Shown here piece by piece: positions 43,542 to 52,647 of a stretch of DNA of 64,000 bases. Each line of letters starts with the position of its first letter. Position 1 is the first letter of the stretch. The notes under the pieces are model-generated. The model was not told where the DNA came from, made no database searches, and saw nothing but the letters and a program-made list of their open reading frames with translations. The translations under genes were made by a program, and so were the position numbers. This DNA is from Desulfolucanica intricata. Its GTDB lineage: Bacteria; Bacillota; Desulfotomaculia; Desulfotomaculales; Desulfofarciminaceae. Location: NCBI RefSeq assembly GCF_001592105.1, contig NZ_BCWE01000003.1:124001-188000 (forward strand), in the 5' to 3' direction.

Positions 43542-44936
43542 TTAATTTTCGAGAAAAGCTTTATAACCTTTATAGGCCATATAGATATCGGTTTTGGCAG
43601 CTATCTCAAAGGTTGAGTGCATACCCAGCAGAGCTACGCCGCAGTCTACTACATTCATACCAAGTGCAGCCATAAAAGCAGCTATGGTACCACCGCCACC
43701 CTGGTCTACTTTTCCAAGTTCACCTGTCTGCCATCCAACATTATATTTATTAAATAATTGCCTTACCTGTCCCACAAATTCAGCATGGGCGTCATTGGCC
43801 GAATTCTTACCTCTGGAACCGGTATATTTGGTAATTACTAAACCGTACCCTATCCGAGCAGCATTCATTTCTTCCATTACATGCTCATAATTAGGATCAA
43901 TACCGGCATTGACATCTGCTGACAGAGCCCTTGAATTAGCTAAAGTACGACGCAGTACCAAATCGCTGTAACTGCCTCCTGCTCTGAATACCAGCTCGGC
44001 CACTGCATTTTCAAAAAAACTACTCATCATTCCGGTGTTGCCGCTACTGCCGATTTCTTCTTTATCAGCTAAGATAATTACCGAAGTACGATCAGGTTTT
44101 TTTATGTCCGTAATGGCCCGCAGCGAGGTATAAGCACAGACACGATCATCCTGTCCGTAACCTCCGACTAAACTGCGATCAAAGCCAATATCCCTGGCCG
44201 GCCACGCCGGTACCGCCTCAATTTCAGCACTGATAAAATCTTCCTCTATTGTACCATAAGTAGAATACAAATACTCCAAAACAACATGCTTAACTTTTTC
44301 TTTTATATCCTGATCTATAACCGGCAAACTACCGCAAAGAATATTCAGTGACTCTCCGGTGACAGCCTCATTCATCTTTTTTTCCATTTGCTCCTTAGCC
44401 AGATGGGGTAAGAGATCCGTAATTGTAAAAACTGTGTCGCCTTCATCCTCACCTATTACTATATTTACCATAGTTCCATCATTTTTAACAACTATGCCGT
44501 GTAAAGCCAGGGGTATAGACGTCCACTGGTATTTTTTTATTCCCCCGTAATAGTGAGTTTTCATGAGGGCCAGTCCCTCTTTCTCATAAAAAGGCTGCGG
44601 TTTTAAATCCAAACGCGGACTGTCAATATGTGAACCGATAATATTTAATCCCTCTTCCAAAGGTTTTTCTCCGATTACAGCCATTACCAAAGCTTTGTTA
44701 TTTTTATTAAAATAAACCTTATCCCCCGGAACAAGTTTTTCTGTTTTTAAGAGATCTTTAAACCCCCGGGTATTAGCATAATCAATACTGTACCAAACAC
44801 TTTCTCTTTCTGTTTTAGCTTTATTAAGATACTCCTTATAGTCTTGCGCAAAGTCATAAACATTTTTCTTTTCTTGGTCATTAAGTTTCTCCCAAACGTT
44901 CTGCCTCTCATAAAATAATTTTTTATTATTAGCCAA
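43542..44936 (-). CDS. M18-family aminopeptidase
   Basis: About 464 residues. Zinc motifs: GSHIDSPRLDLKP (about 100-112), the ADKEEIGSSGNTGM motif (about 289-302) with the catalytic glutamates, SADVNAGIDPNYE, and LGMHSTFEIAAKTD near the end. Removes N-terminal residues from peptides in the cytoplasm. I prefer TTG 44936, which is 9 bp from AAGGAG; the ATG at 44945 directly abuts that site. It is 18 bp from the CvpA gene upstream. Confidence 0.9.
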   Translation of the reverse strand: MANNKKLFYERQNVWEKLNDQEKKNVYDFAQDYKEYLNKAKTERESVWYSIDYANTRGFKDLLKTEKLVPGDKVYFNKNNKALVMAVIGEKPLEEGLNIIGSHIDSPRLDLKPQPFYEKEGLALMKTHYYGGIKKYQWTSIPLALHGIVVKNDGTMVNIVIGEDEGDTVFTITDLLPHLAKEQMEKKMNEAVTGESLNILCGSLPVIDQDIKEKVKHVVLEYLYSTYGTIEEDFISAEIEAVPAWPARDIGFDRSLVGGYGQDDRVCAYTSLRAITDIKKPDRTSVIILADKEEIGSSGNTGMMSSFFENAVAELVFRAGGSYSDLVLRRTLANSRALSADVNAGIDPNYEHVMEEMNAARIGYGLVITKYTGSRGKNSANDAHAEFVGQVRQLFNKYNVGWQTGELGKVDQGGGGTIAAFMAALGMNVVDCGVALLGMHSTFEIAAKTDIYMAYKGYKAFLEN

Positions 44937-44954
44937 ATTTGACATCTCCTTATT

Positions 44955-45602
44955 CTAAATTTCTATTAATTGATTGGATTTTGGCAGGGGTATACCGGGG
45001 AAAAAATCAATTATAAAATCTGAAAGACCTTTAAAATATGGTACTAATCTTGAACTATCCCAAGCATTTAACCAAATATAACCTAATTTACCGCTGTCTC
45101 CGGTAATCTCCGTAAAGCTCTGCAGTGGTGTTAACAAAACTAAAAATACTACAATTATTAATAATCCTCTAATTAGGCCAAAAACAACTCCCCCTATACG
45201 ATCTAACGGTCCCAGCAAAGTAAAAGCTGCCAGGCCGGAAATTATAGTTCCGATCAATTGGACAATCCTTGCAGTGACCAATAGTAAAAATAAAAAAACA
45301 ATAATTTGTAATAAATTTATAGCCAGAGTACTGCTAATTTCACCGGTAACAGGAGTTTTTACGCTGTCAAATAATAATAATTCTAAGTTTTGCAGCCGGG
45401 CGGAAATCCATACAGATATCCGCTCAACCCAATGCCAGTGCTCACTTAAATAATCTGCCAATGGCCGGCTATATTGATTAGCCACTAATAATCCGGCCAT
45501 GATACTTATTAAGCGGGTAAAACTTAAGATCATCCCGGTAAAAAATCCTTTAATGCCGGAAAGGATAAATATAGCTAAAATTATGATATCCAGCCAATTC
45601 AA
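44955..45602 (-). CDS. CvpA-family membrane protein
   Basis: 215 residues with four membrane segments and the CvpA layout (MNWLDIIILAIFILSGIKGFFTGMI at the start; GPLDRIGGVVFGLIRGLLII in the middle). The family is linked to colicin V production and envelope or quality-control roles, but the function is unclear. Start is a TTG behind GAGGTG. Co-directional and close to the M18 gene downstream. Confidence 0.85.
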   Translation of the reverse strand: MNWLDIIILAIFILSGIKGFFTGMILSFTRLISIMAGLLVANQYSRPLADYLSEHWHWVERISVWISARLQNLELLLFDSVKTPVTGEISSTLAINLLQIIVFLFLLLVTARIVQLIGTIISGLAAFTLLGPLDRIGGVVFGLIRGLLIIVVFLVLLTPLQSFTEITGDSGKLGYIWLNAWDSSRLVPYFKGLSDFIIDFFPGIPLPKSNQLIEI

Positions 45603-45657
45603 TTAATATCACCTCATCAACCATTACTGCTCTTACCTGCCTATACACCCTTACCGG

Positions 45658-46722
45658 TTATCTTTTTAATAAACTGTACCCTGGAAATACCAGCAGGGCC
45701 AGCAGGATTACCAGTCCGGCATAACCAAATAACGGGTAAATTATCTTCACTAATTCACCAAAATTAAATACAGTTAAAGGAAGCACAAATAAACAAACTA
45801 TTACTCCTAATGTTTTATAACTTTTACTGTTCTGAACAGTAAAACGACTGACAAATCCGTGTACATTAGCTATAGCAGTTGTAATCATTGCCATCCACAC
45901 TAAAAAACCAAAGCCATAATGAAATTTAGAACCTAATTGATTAGCTATATAAAGTAACGGTATTTCATACTCAGTTATCTCCGGGTAATAAGACAGTTCA
46001 GCCAGTGCTATAAAACCCGCAGACAAACCTAATATCAAACCTCCCCAAATACCGCTCACAATACCTATTCTTGTATTTATGTTTTTTCCTAAAGTTGATA
46101 AAACAGCTAAGGAGACAATCATATTATAAGAAACATATAAAATACCGGCTAAAAACCAGTTTGAAACAAAGTTATTTGTATACGTTATTTCCAAAACATT
46201 ATAACTTACACCACACCGGTTAAATATTGCTAATATTGATATAACTGTAACAGCCAGTAATTTTAAAGGTACAAGAATTACATTGGCCGCCAAAACCCTC
46301 TTTAGACCGCCTAAAATCACTATAACAGTAATACATAAAGCTGCTGTTATACCAACCTTTGAACTTAGACCAAGATGTTCGGAAAAGATAGCCCCACTGC
46401 CGGCAAACATAACACCCAGACCGCCAATAAGCATTAAAAGACTCAAAACATCTAATATTTTAAAACCAAATTTACCTAAAACGTACGGCAGTAAGTCTTG
46501 ATAACCTGAAGTTTGATACTTAACTGCTAAAAACAAAACCAAAGCACCAAGATACGAAAATAACATTGTCGCTACAACTATTCCCCATATACCTAACCAG
46601 CCGTGACTTACAAAAAATTGCAATATTTCTTGTCCCGAAGCAAATCCCGCCCCAATAACTGCACCTATATATAATGAAGTTGTTTTAATAAGTAATATAA
46701 TACTATTTTTTGATCTTATCAT
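45658..46722 (-). CDS. YkvI-like polytopic transporter-family protein
   Basis: 354 residues with ten or so membrane segments. The N terminus YIGAVIGAGFASGQEILQFF is a mark of the YkvI family, distantly related to LeuT-fold transporters. Substrate unknown. GGGAGGGAAGG directly precedes ATG. It is upstream of cvpA in the same direction, separated by 55 bp. Confidence 0.82.
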   Translation of the reverse strand: MIRSKNSIILLIKTTSLYIGAVIGAGFASGQEILQFFVSHGWLGIWGIVVATMLFSYLGALVLFLAVKYQTSGYQDLLPYVLGKFGFKILDVLSLLMLIGGLGVMFAGSGAIFSEHLGLSSKVGITAALCITVIVILGGLKRVLAANVILVPLKLLAVTVISILAIFNRCGVSYNVLEITYTNNFVSNWFLAGILYVSYNMIVSLAVLSTLGKNINTRIGIVSGIWGGLILGLSAGFIALAELSYYPEITEYEIPLLYIANQLGSKFHYGFGFLVWMAMITTAIANVHGFVSRFTVQNSKSYKTLGVIVCLFVLPLTVFNFGELVKIIYPLFGYAGLVILLALLVFPGYSLLKR

Positions 46723-46886
46723 CCTTCCCTCCCACTAATTAATTACTTAAACAGATTTCTTTTAGCAATACCAATACTATGCAAATATTAATGGCCAATG
46801 AACCATAAAATTAATTTAATTGGAATAACAACTTACTTTTTTGGAAATAAATATATTAGCTGTTGTTATTTTTGGAGGGATGTTAT

Positions 46887-47480
46887 ATGGCAATTACAAT
46901 TCCAAAAGAAGAATATATTGAAAATATAAAACTTCATATAGATGACCCGGTTGCAGTAGATGAGTTTAGTTGGAATCTGGTCAAGAGACTGCATAAATAC
47001 GGTGTTAACAAAAACACTCCGGTTGTATTACTATGTATAGGTACTGACCGTTCTACGGGCGATTGCCTGGGACCCTTAATCGGCTCAAAACTGGCGGTGG
47101 AAAATAATAGATTTTTTAAGATTTACGGAACCTTGGAGCAGCCGGTACATGCCAGCAACCTGGATGAAAAAATCAAAGAAATACACACTAAATATCCCAA
47201 TGCCTTTATCATAGCCGTGGATGCCTGCCTCGGTAAATTAGAAAATGTCGGTCATGTAACTATCGGAGACGGCTCTTTACAACCCGGCGCCGGAGTAAAT
47301 AAAAACCTGCCACCAATAGGACATATTCATGTCACCGGTATAGTAAACGTTTCCGGCTTTATGGAGTATTTAGTATTACAAAATACACGTTTAAATATGG
47401 TTATGAAAATGGCTAATATGATTGCTGAAGGTTTTAACGCATCAGCTTTAAAGTTCCAGCAGGAAACTTACGTACAATAA
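46887..47480 (+). CDS. yyaC: YyaC-type spore protease-like protein
   Basis: 197 residues related to the GPR protease family: IGTDRSTGDCLGPLIGSKL (about 50-68), AVDACLGKLENVGHVTIGDGSLQPGAGVNKNLPPIGHIHVTGIVN are strong marks. The putative protease acts in sporulation; exact substrate unknown. I chose ATG 46887 with GGAGGG 7 bp upstream. It is a single rightward gene amid leftward neighbours. Confidence 0.93.
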   Translation: MAITIPKEEYIENIKLHIDDPVAVDEFSWNLVKRLHKYGVNKNTPVVLLCIGTDRSTGDCLGPLIGSKLAVENNRFFKIYGTLEQPVHASNLDEKIKEIHTKYPNAFIIAVDACLGKLENVGHVTIGDGSLQPGAGVNKNLPPIGHIHVTGIVNVSGFMEYLVLQNTRLNMVMKMANMIAEGFNASALKFQQETYVQ

Positions 47481-47485
47481 ATAAA

Positions 47486-47515
47486 AACCCGGGGCTGTAA
47501 ACCCCGGGTTTTTAT
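47486..47515. terminator. Bidirectional terminator between yyaC and ykuS
   Basis: A perfect 9-bp stem (AACCCGGGG/CCCCGGGTT) with a 7-base loop and T or A runs on both sides. It serves rightward yyaC and probably leftward ykuS. Confidence 0.93.
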
Positions 47516-47544
47516 TTATTGTATTTATATTATAAAAAAATTTC

Positions 47545-47781
47545 CTAAGTAAATTGTTTTATCTCTTTAAAAACTTCCTGAGTCGTTTTACCACTGGCAT
47601 TAACAACCGGTGCTTTAGTAGTAATGTCCTGCATATTCATAACATTATTATCCAGGCCGGTAGTAACTATCACTGCAGCACTTTGAGCTTGACTGGGAGT
47701 TACAACTTTATAGCCTTCCTTTTGCAAAGTTTCCTTAATTTCTGTAAGGCCGTCTTCTACAGCAACTGTTTTCTTATTCAA
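47545..47781 (-). CDS. YkuS-family (UPF0180) small protein
   Basis: 78 residues. Start MNKKTVAVEDGLTEIKETLQKEGYKVV and AAVIVTTGLDNNVMNMQDI fit the UPF0180/YkuS family; function unknown. Start is a TTG with GGGGGGTG just upstream. Confidence 0.85.
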   Translation of the reverse strand: MNKKTVAVEDGLTEIKETLQKEGYKVVTPSQAQSAAVIVTTGLDNNVMNMQDITTKAPVVNASGKTTQEVFKEIKQFT

Positions 47782-47840
47782 TTTTTCACCCCCCTGATAC
47801 TAAATAACTTCAGTATTATTTTCTATTTCTTCGTAGGAAA

Positions 47841-48499
47841 TTATACTTCCTTATGTAACCCAAACTTTTGCATATTAGTAATAACTTCTTGATCAGAGTT
47901 TTGCTCAAAATTTTCATAAAACTGACCAACTGCGTAAAATTCTTCAGGTATATATAAGCACTTTATTATATCAACCTTGTTTTTTAAATTATTAATAATA
48001 TCCGGCGGGGCTACGGGTATCGCCAATATAATTTGATCAGGGTTAAATCTTTTTTTATATAAGCAATTGCCGCAAAGACGGTATACCCTGTGGCAATTCC
48101 ATCATCAACTAAAATAATATTTTTCAGGTTATAATCAGGATAAGAATTATTATTTCTATACAATTCCATACGCCTATTAATTTCTTTAATTTCATTTTTT
48201 ATTTGCTCCTGAAAATCATCCTTAGTTAACCCCAGTCTTTCAAGTAATTCTTTGGCAAAGATTACTGTACCATCCTGAGCTACCGCACCTACTGCAACTT
48301 CCGGATTAAAAGGGGCACCAATCTTTCTTGGAATAATTAAATCAAGGTCTAATTCTAACTTTTGGGCAATTTCTGCACCAACTATCACACCGCCCCGGGG
48401 TATAGCAAAAATTATACTCTCTGATAATTTATATTCCGCTAATTCCCGGGCTAATTTTTTCCCTGCATCTCTACGATCTTTAAATATTATTGAATTCAC
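47841..48499 (-). pseudogene. Phosphoribosyltransferase gene with frameshift at an A7 run
   Basis: Two overlapping frames together make one full phosphoribosyltransferase. Frame one (48499 to 48011) gives AIPRGGVIVGAEIAQ, KIGAPFNPEVAVGAV and the PRPP loop IILVDDGIATGYTV, then ends. Frame two (from about 48050) continues the conserved NPDQIILAIPVAPPDIINNL block to 47841. Moving back one base at the A7 run (48050-48056) restores the frame. It could be a decayed gene, a read error, or a recoding site. Start is a GTG at 48499. The substrate of this subgroup is not known to me. Confidence 0.8.
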
Positions 48500-48706
48500 C
48501 CCCGTTTAACAGCTTATATTTATTTTTTGTTACTATTTAATAAAATACCGGGTTCGGAACGAGTGGGAATACCACAGCACACCCGTCTTAGCAGCACCAA
48601 CCTTTACTTTTAGAATTGCTAAGCTAAATTTTTTATACAGTTCACTTGTAAAAGTTTTAGTATGGGGATATATTTTACATATACATAAAATAAGAGGTGT
48701 TCCTTA

Positions 48707-49894
48707 TTGAAAATTTTGTATTTTGATTGTTTTGCCGGTATTAGTGGTGACATGACTTTGGGAGCCTTAATAGACTTGGGTGTTAATCCTAAAAAAATTC
48801 AAGAAGAACTTATCAAAATTAATATATCCGGCTATCGAATGGATATTTCTAAAAAATCTTCCTATGGAATCGAGGCTACACGGGTTAATATCGAAGTTAC
48901 TGAAGAACAACCGACCCGCCACCTTTCAGATATTCTCAATATAATAAACACCAGTAACTTAACTAAACAGGTTAAAGAATTAGGTATCAAAATATTTAAT
49001 AAACTGGCAGCTGCTGAAGCCAAAGTCCATGGCACGCCTATTGAGCATGTCCATTTTCATGAAGTAGGGGCTGTCGATTCGATTATTGATATAATGGGTT
49101 CAGTTATAGCCTTAAAAGAACTAGATATTGATTACATACAATCATCACCATTACCGGTTGGTTCCGGCTATGTTAAATGCCGGCATGGTTTGTTACCGGT
49201 CCCTGCACCGGCTGTGGCTGAATTATTAAAAGGTGTTCCTTTAAATAACCTCGATGTAAAAGGCGAATTAGTAACTCCCACCGGGGCAGCATTAATTACG
49301 GGTTTTGTAAATAAATTTGTTCGTCATATACCAAATATAACAGTTAAATCTATCGGTTATGGTATGGGAAGTAATGATTTTGGTTTTCCAAATCTTCTTA
49401 GAGTTTTTTTAGGGGAGTCTATAGATGATAATCAAGATTTACATAGTTCTATCATAATTCTGGAAACTGCAGTGGATGATCTAAATAATGAATTTTTACC
49501 TTACATAATGGAAAGATTATTTTCAGCCGGAGCACTGGATGTATATTTTAAACAAATTATTATGAAAAAAGGGCGTCCCGGTACTTTAATAACCGTTTTA
49601 TGCAGTGAAAACCAAAAAGATAATTTAATTAATATTTTATTTACTGAAAGTTCTACTCTGGGTATAAGAATTAAAAAAGAATACAGAATTGAAACTCACC
49701 GTAAGTTAATTAAAGTAGAGACACCCTATGGAAAAGTGCAGGTAAAAATAGCTTATAGAGCACCCAATAAACAACCCTGCCAGATTTCCCCCGAGTATGA
49801 AGACTGCCGTAAAATTTCTTTAAAAAAAAATATCCCTCTGGCCGAGGTTTATTATGCAGCCATTTCTGCCGCTAAGAAAGAATATTTAACTTAA
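48707..49894 (+). CDS. larC: LarC, nickel-insertion enzyme of the nickel-pincer cofactor
   Basis: 395 residues. The N terminus MKILYFDCFAGISGDMTLGAL and the middle HFHEVGAVDSIIDIMGSVIAL are marks of LarC, which inserts nickel into the pyridinium bis-thiocarboxylate mononucleotide cofactor of lactate racemase and related enzymes. larA, larB and larE are not in the window. In Lactobacillus plantarum larC is split and joined by frameshifting; here one frame covers all. Start is TTG 48707 with AAGAGGTG 7 bp before it. It is one of few rightward genes left of oriC. Confidence 0.92.
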   Translation: MKILYFDCFAGISGDMTLGALIDLGVNPKKIQEELIKINISGYRMDISKKSSYGIEATRVNIEVTEEQPTRHLSDILNIINTSNLTKQVKELGIKIFNKLAAAEAKVHGTPIEHVHFHEVGAVDSIIDIMGSVIALKELDIDYIQSSPLPVGSGYVKCRHGLLPVPAPAVAELLKGVPLNNLDVKGELVTPTGAALITGFVNKFVRHIPNITVKSIGYGMGSNDFGFPNLLRVFLGESIDDNQDLHSSIIILETAVDDLNNEFLPYIMERLFSAGALDVYFKQIIMKKGRPGTLITVLCSENQKDNLINILFTESSTLGIRIKKEYRIETHRKLIKVETPYGKVQVKIAYRAPNKQPCQISPEYEDCRKISLKKNIPLAEVYYAAISAAKKEYLT

Positions 49895-49952
49895 ATACCC
49901 GGAGTGTATTATTAATATTTAATATTGTATAATATTACCATTTATTATTATA

Positions 49953-49988
49953 AAAAATATCCCTAAATTTTTTTAGGGATATTTTTAT
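49953..49988. terminator. Terminator between larC and parB
   Basis: Stem AAAAATATCCCTAAA paired with its complement around a short T run, symmetrical, with T runs on both sides. It likely serves larC and leftward parB. Confidence 0.88.
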
Positions 49989-50034
49989 ATTTATTAAATT
50001 TTTTTAGTGTGCTTAATGTCAGTCAGTAATAAAA

Positions 50035-50050
50035 TGTTCCACGTGGAACA
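50035..50050. promoter_or_regulatory. parS partition site
   Basis: TGTTCCACGTGGAACA is a perfect 16-bp palindrome close to the consensus parS (TGTTTCACGTGAAACA), located 2 bp after the parB stop and about 8.2 kb from oriC. ParB would load here and spread. Confidence 0.9.
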
Positions 50051-50051
50051 T

Positions 50052-50945
50052 TCAATGATTTATAAGCTTATTATTCATTAATTTCAAAATTCTGCTTAAC
50101 TCATCCTTGTTTTTATATTCTATTTCAATTTTACCTTTGCCTTTTTTATTTACTTTTATATTAACCCTGGTATTAAATAAATTATTTAATTTATTCTCTA
50201 AATTTATAAAATAATCGTCTTTAACTATAACTTTCTTCTTTGTTTCTTTTTTATTTAAAATATCCTTTATCAACTTTTCAGTATCTCTAACACTTAAATT
50301 ATTCTCGGCTATTTTTTCAGCAACTTGGATCTGCATTCCCGGGTCTTCTAATGCTAATAAGACTTTTGCATGTCCGGTTGAAATAACATTATGAATTAAC
50401 ATATCTTTTATTTCATCGGGCAAAGTTAATAAACGTATATGATTTGCAATAAACGGTCTACTTTTACCAACCCTGTTAGAAACCTCCTCCTGTGTTAAAC
50501 CAAAGGTATCCATCAATTTTTTATAAGCGATGGCTTCTTCTAAACAATTAAGATCTTCACGCTGCACATTTTCAATTAAAGAAATAGCAGATGCCTCAAT
50601 ATCACTATATATTTTAACAATGGCCGGTATTTGATCTAAACCAAGTTTTTTACAGGCACGCCACCTGCGTTCACCGGCAATTAACTCATAATTACCGTTA
50701 GGTAACGGCCTTACTACGATAGGCTGTACAACACCATGTTCATTAATGGATTTTTTTAATTCCTCAAGCTTTTCTGAATTAAAATCAACTCTGGCTTGTC
50801 TGGGATTGGGATAAATAGCATCTACCGAAATATATCTTAACTGTTGGTGATTATCCTTTTCTTGTACTTGTCCGATTTGATCACCGGAATCAATAGCCGG
50901 CAGCAATGCACCCAAACCTTTACCTAAACCTCTTTTTTTATTCAA
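50052..50945 (-). CDS. parB: Chromosome partition protein ParB
   Basis: 297 residues. N-terminal PNPRQARVDF and GERRWRACKKLG (the CTP/arginine patch), central helix-turn-helix (TFGLTQEEVSNRVGKSRPFIANHIRLL, about 142-168) and a C-terminal dimer domain. Binds parS, loads SMC/condensin, and works with ParA in origin segregation and spore entry (called Spo0J in Bacillus). Its start overlaps the parA stop by 8 bp. Confidence 0.96.
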   Translation of the reverse strand: MNKKRGLGKGLGALLPAIDSGDQIGQVQEKDNHQQLRYISVDAIYPNPRQARVDFNSEKLEELKKSINEHGVVQPIVVRPLPNGNYELIAGERRWRACKKLGLDQIPAIVKIYSDIEASAISLIENVQREDLNCLEEAIAYKKLMDTFGLTQEEVSNRVGKSRPFIANHIRLLTLPDEIKDMLIHNVISTGHAKVLLALEDPGMQIQVAEKIAENNLSVRDTEKLIKDILNKKETKKKVIVKDDYFINLENKLNNLFNTRVNIKVNKKGKGKIEIEYKNKDELSRILKLMNNKLINH

Positions 50946-51699
50946 TTCCCATCACTTCCTTTGCTAACTCCTGGTATACTTCAGCCCCCCTGGAACGACG
51001 ATCATATAACATAACTGGTTTACCATGGCTGGGAGCCTCACTAAGCCGTACATTCCTGGGAATTATCGTTCTATAAACTTTATTTTTAAAAAATTTCTTT
51101 ACTTCATCCACCACCTGTATAGACAGATTAGTACGACCATCAAACATAGTTAAAAGTACACCTTCTAAAGTAAGTTGGGAGTTTAAACGTTGCTGTACCA
51201 ATTTAATCGTATTCATTAATTGACCTAAACCTTCTAAAGCATAATACTCGCATTGAAGAGGAATAAGTAATGTATCAGCAGATGATAATGCGTTTAAAGT
51301 TAATAAACCAAGTGAAGGAGGACAATCTATAATTATGTATTGATATTCTTCTTTAACATCTTTGATTAAATTTTTTAAAATAAGTTCCCTTTGAGGAATT
51401 GATACCATTTCAATTTCAGCACCTGCTAACTCCACTGTAGCAGGAATGAGATATAATCCTTCAATATTAGTTTTTTTTCTAATATCAACCAGTGATCGAT
51501 TATTAATCAAAGTATCATATATACAATATTCCAGTTTATTTTTATTAATTCCCAATCCACTGGTGGCATTCCCTTGCGGGTCAATATCAATTAACAAGAC
51601 CTTTTGACCTAAAAGGGAAAGCCACGCACTTAAATTTACAGCTGTAGTCGTCTTACCTACACCGCCTTTTTGATTTGCTATAGCTATGGTCTTTCCCAT
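50938..51699 (-). CDS. parA: Chromosome partition ATPase ParA
   Basis: 253 residues, deviant Walker A KGGVGKTTTAVNLSAWL (about 11-27), DIDPQGNATSGLG and DCPPSLGLLTLNAL. The Soj type, which lacks an N-terminal DNA-binding domain, and works with ParB on origin segregation. AAGGAG lies about 9 bp before ATG. Confidence 0.96.
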   Translation of the reverse strand: MGKTIAIANQKGGVGKTTTAVNLSAWLSLLGQKVLLIDIDPQGNATSGLGINKNKLEYCIYDTLINNRSLVDIRKKTNIEGLYLIPATVELAGAEIEMVSIPQRELILKNLIKDVKEEYQYIIIDCPPSLGLLTLNALSSADTLLIPLQCEYYALEGLGQLMNTIKLVQQRLNSQLTLEGVLLTMFDGRTNLSIQVVDEVKKFFKNKVYRTIIPRNVRLSEAPSHGKPVMLYDRRSRGAEVYQELAKEVMGIE

Positions 51700-51829
51700 T
51701 TAAAGCACTCCTTATAATATCAAACTAAAAACTGGTTTAGTTATTTAACTACTTATTCAACGTAATAATAACAGTTCCTTCTATTTTTTAATAATGCATT
51801 CCAATTTAAAGATAAATCCCGGTGTTGAG

Positions 51830-51876
51830 AATAAAGATAGCCCTCCAACTGTCCAAAAAATTAAGGAGTTGAGGGC
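51830..51876 (-). terminator. Possible terminator after rsmG
   Basis: A GC-rich stem of about 10 bp (GCCCTCAACT with AGTTGGAGGGC, one bulge) around a 16-base loop, with a moderately T-rich tail. Between rsmG and parA. Confidence 0.45.
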
Positions 51877-51929
51877 CTCTTATTGATATAATTATCCAGC
51901 CTTTTTATTTGCCTCACCTCTCAGGTGTT

Positions 51930-52643
51930 TCACTTCAATGGCTTTTTAGCCGGAATACCGGCTCTGCGAGGGTATTTATCAGGAGTAGGGGAGATTTTTT
52001 TTATAGCAATTAATGTTCTCTCCTCACCGGATAATGGCAGCTTCATCGAATAAACTTCTTTAATTTCTCCCCCTAATATAGTAATAGCCTTTTTAGCTTC
52101 ATTTATTTCCTGTTCAGCCATTGGTCCTTTTTGAGCCACAAAAATACCGTTTATTTTAACCATTGGTAAACAGTACTCCGCTAAAACAGCCAAATGAGCA
52201 ACCGCTCTGGCTGTAACCCGGTCAAAATTCTCTCTAAATTCAGGCCGGTGACCGGCATCTTCAGCACGGCTATGATGAACTTTAACGTTTTTCAAAGTTA
52301 ATTCAGCTGCCACCCTATTTAAAAAGTTAATTCTTTTTTGTAAAGAATCCAGTAACACCAGGGATAAATCGGGTTTTAGTATTTTTAACGGAATTCCGGG
52401 AAAACCAGCACCAGTACCAACATCAAGTAAACTTAAGTTTCCGTCGAAGGATGTTACTTTGATACAGCTAAGAGAATCCAGAAAATGTTTTGTGACTACT
52501 TCATAACAGCCGGTTATTGCAGTTAAATTACACTGTTCATTACCTGCTAACAGTAATTGATAATATTGTTCGAACCGCTGTATTTGTTCACCGGATAAAT
52601 ATATATTAAACTCTTTAACTCCTTTTAGAAGATATTTTTTCAA
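51930..52643 (-). CDS. rsmG: 16S rRNA m7G527 methyltransferase
   Basis: About 237 residues. SAM site LLDVGTGAGFPGIPLKIL (near 70-87) and the RAVAHLAVLAEYCLP motif are clear. It methylates G527 of 16S rRNA; loss in other bacteria gives low-level streptomycin resistance. I chose TTG 52643 because CAGGAG lies 9 bp upstream and it avoids overlap with mnmG; a GTG at 52664 is also in frame but overlaps mnmG. Confidence 0.94.
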   Translation of the reverse strand: MKKYLLKGVKEFNIYLSGEQIQRFEQYYQLLLAGNEQCNLTAITGCYEVVTKHFLDSLSCIKVTSFDGNLSLLDVGTGAGFPGIPLKILKPDLSLVLLDSLQKRINFLNRVAAELTLKNVKVHHSRAEDAGHRPEFRENFDRVTARAVAHLAVLAEYCLPMVKINGIFVAQKGPMAEQEINEAKKAITILGGEIKEVYSMKLPLSGEERTLIAIKKISPTPDKYPRRAGIPAKKPLK

Positions 52644-52647
52644 TTTA

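Noticed and set aside
48548-48602. A stretch resembling antisense 5S rRNA (GGGTTCGGAACG... then AGCAGCACC)
   Set aside because: Only short blocks agree with 5S rRNA as I remember it, the spacing is wrong and no full fold can be made. Not reported as an RNA gene.
48707-49894. Programmed frameshift in larC as in Lactobacillus
   Set aside because: One uninterrupted frame covers both parts of LarC here.
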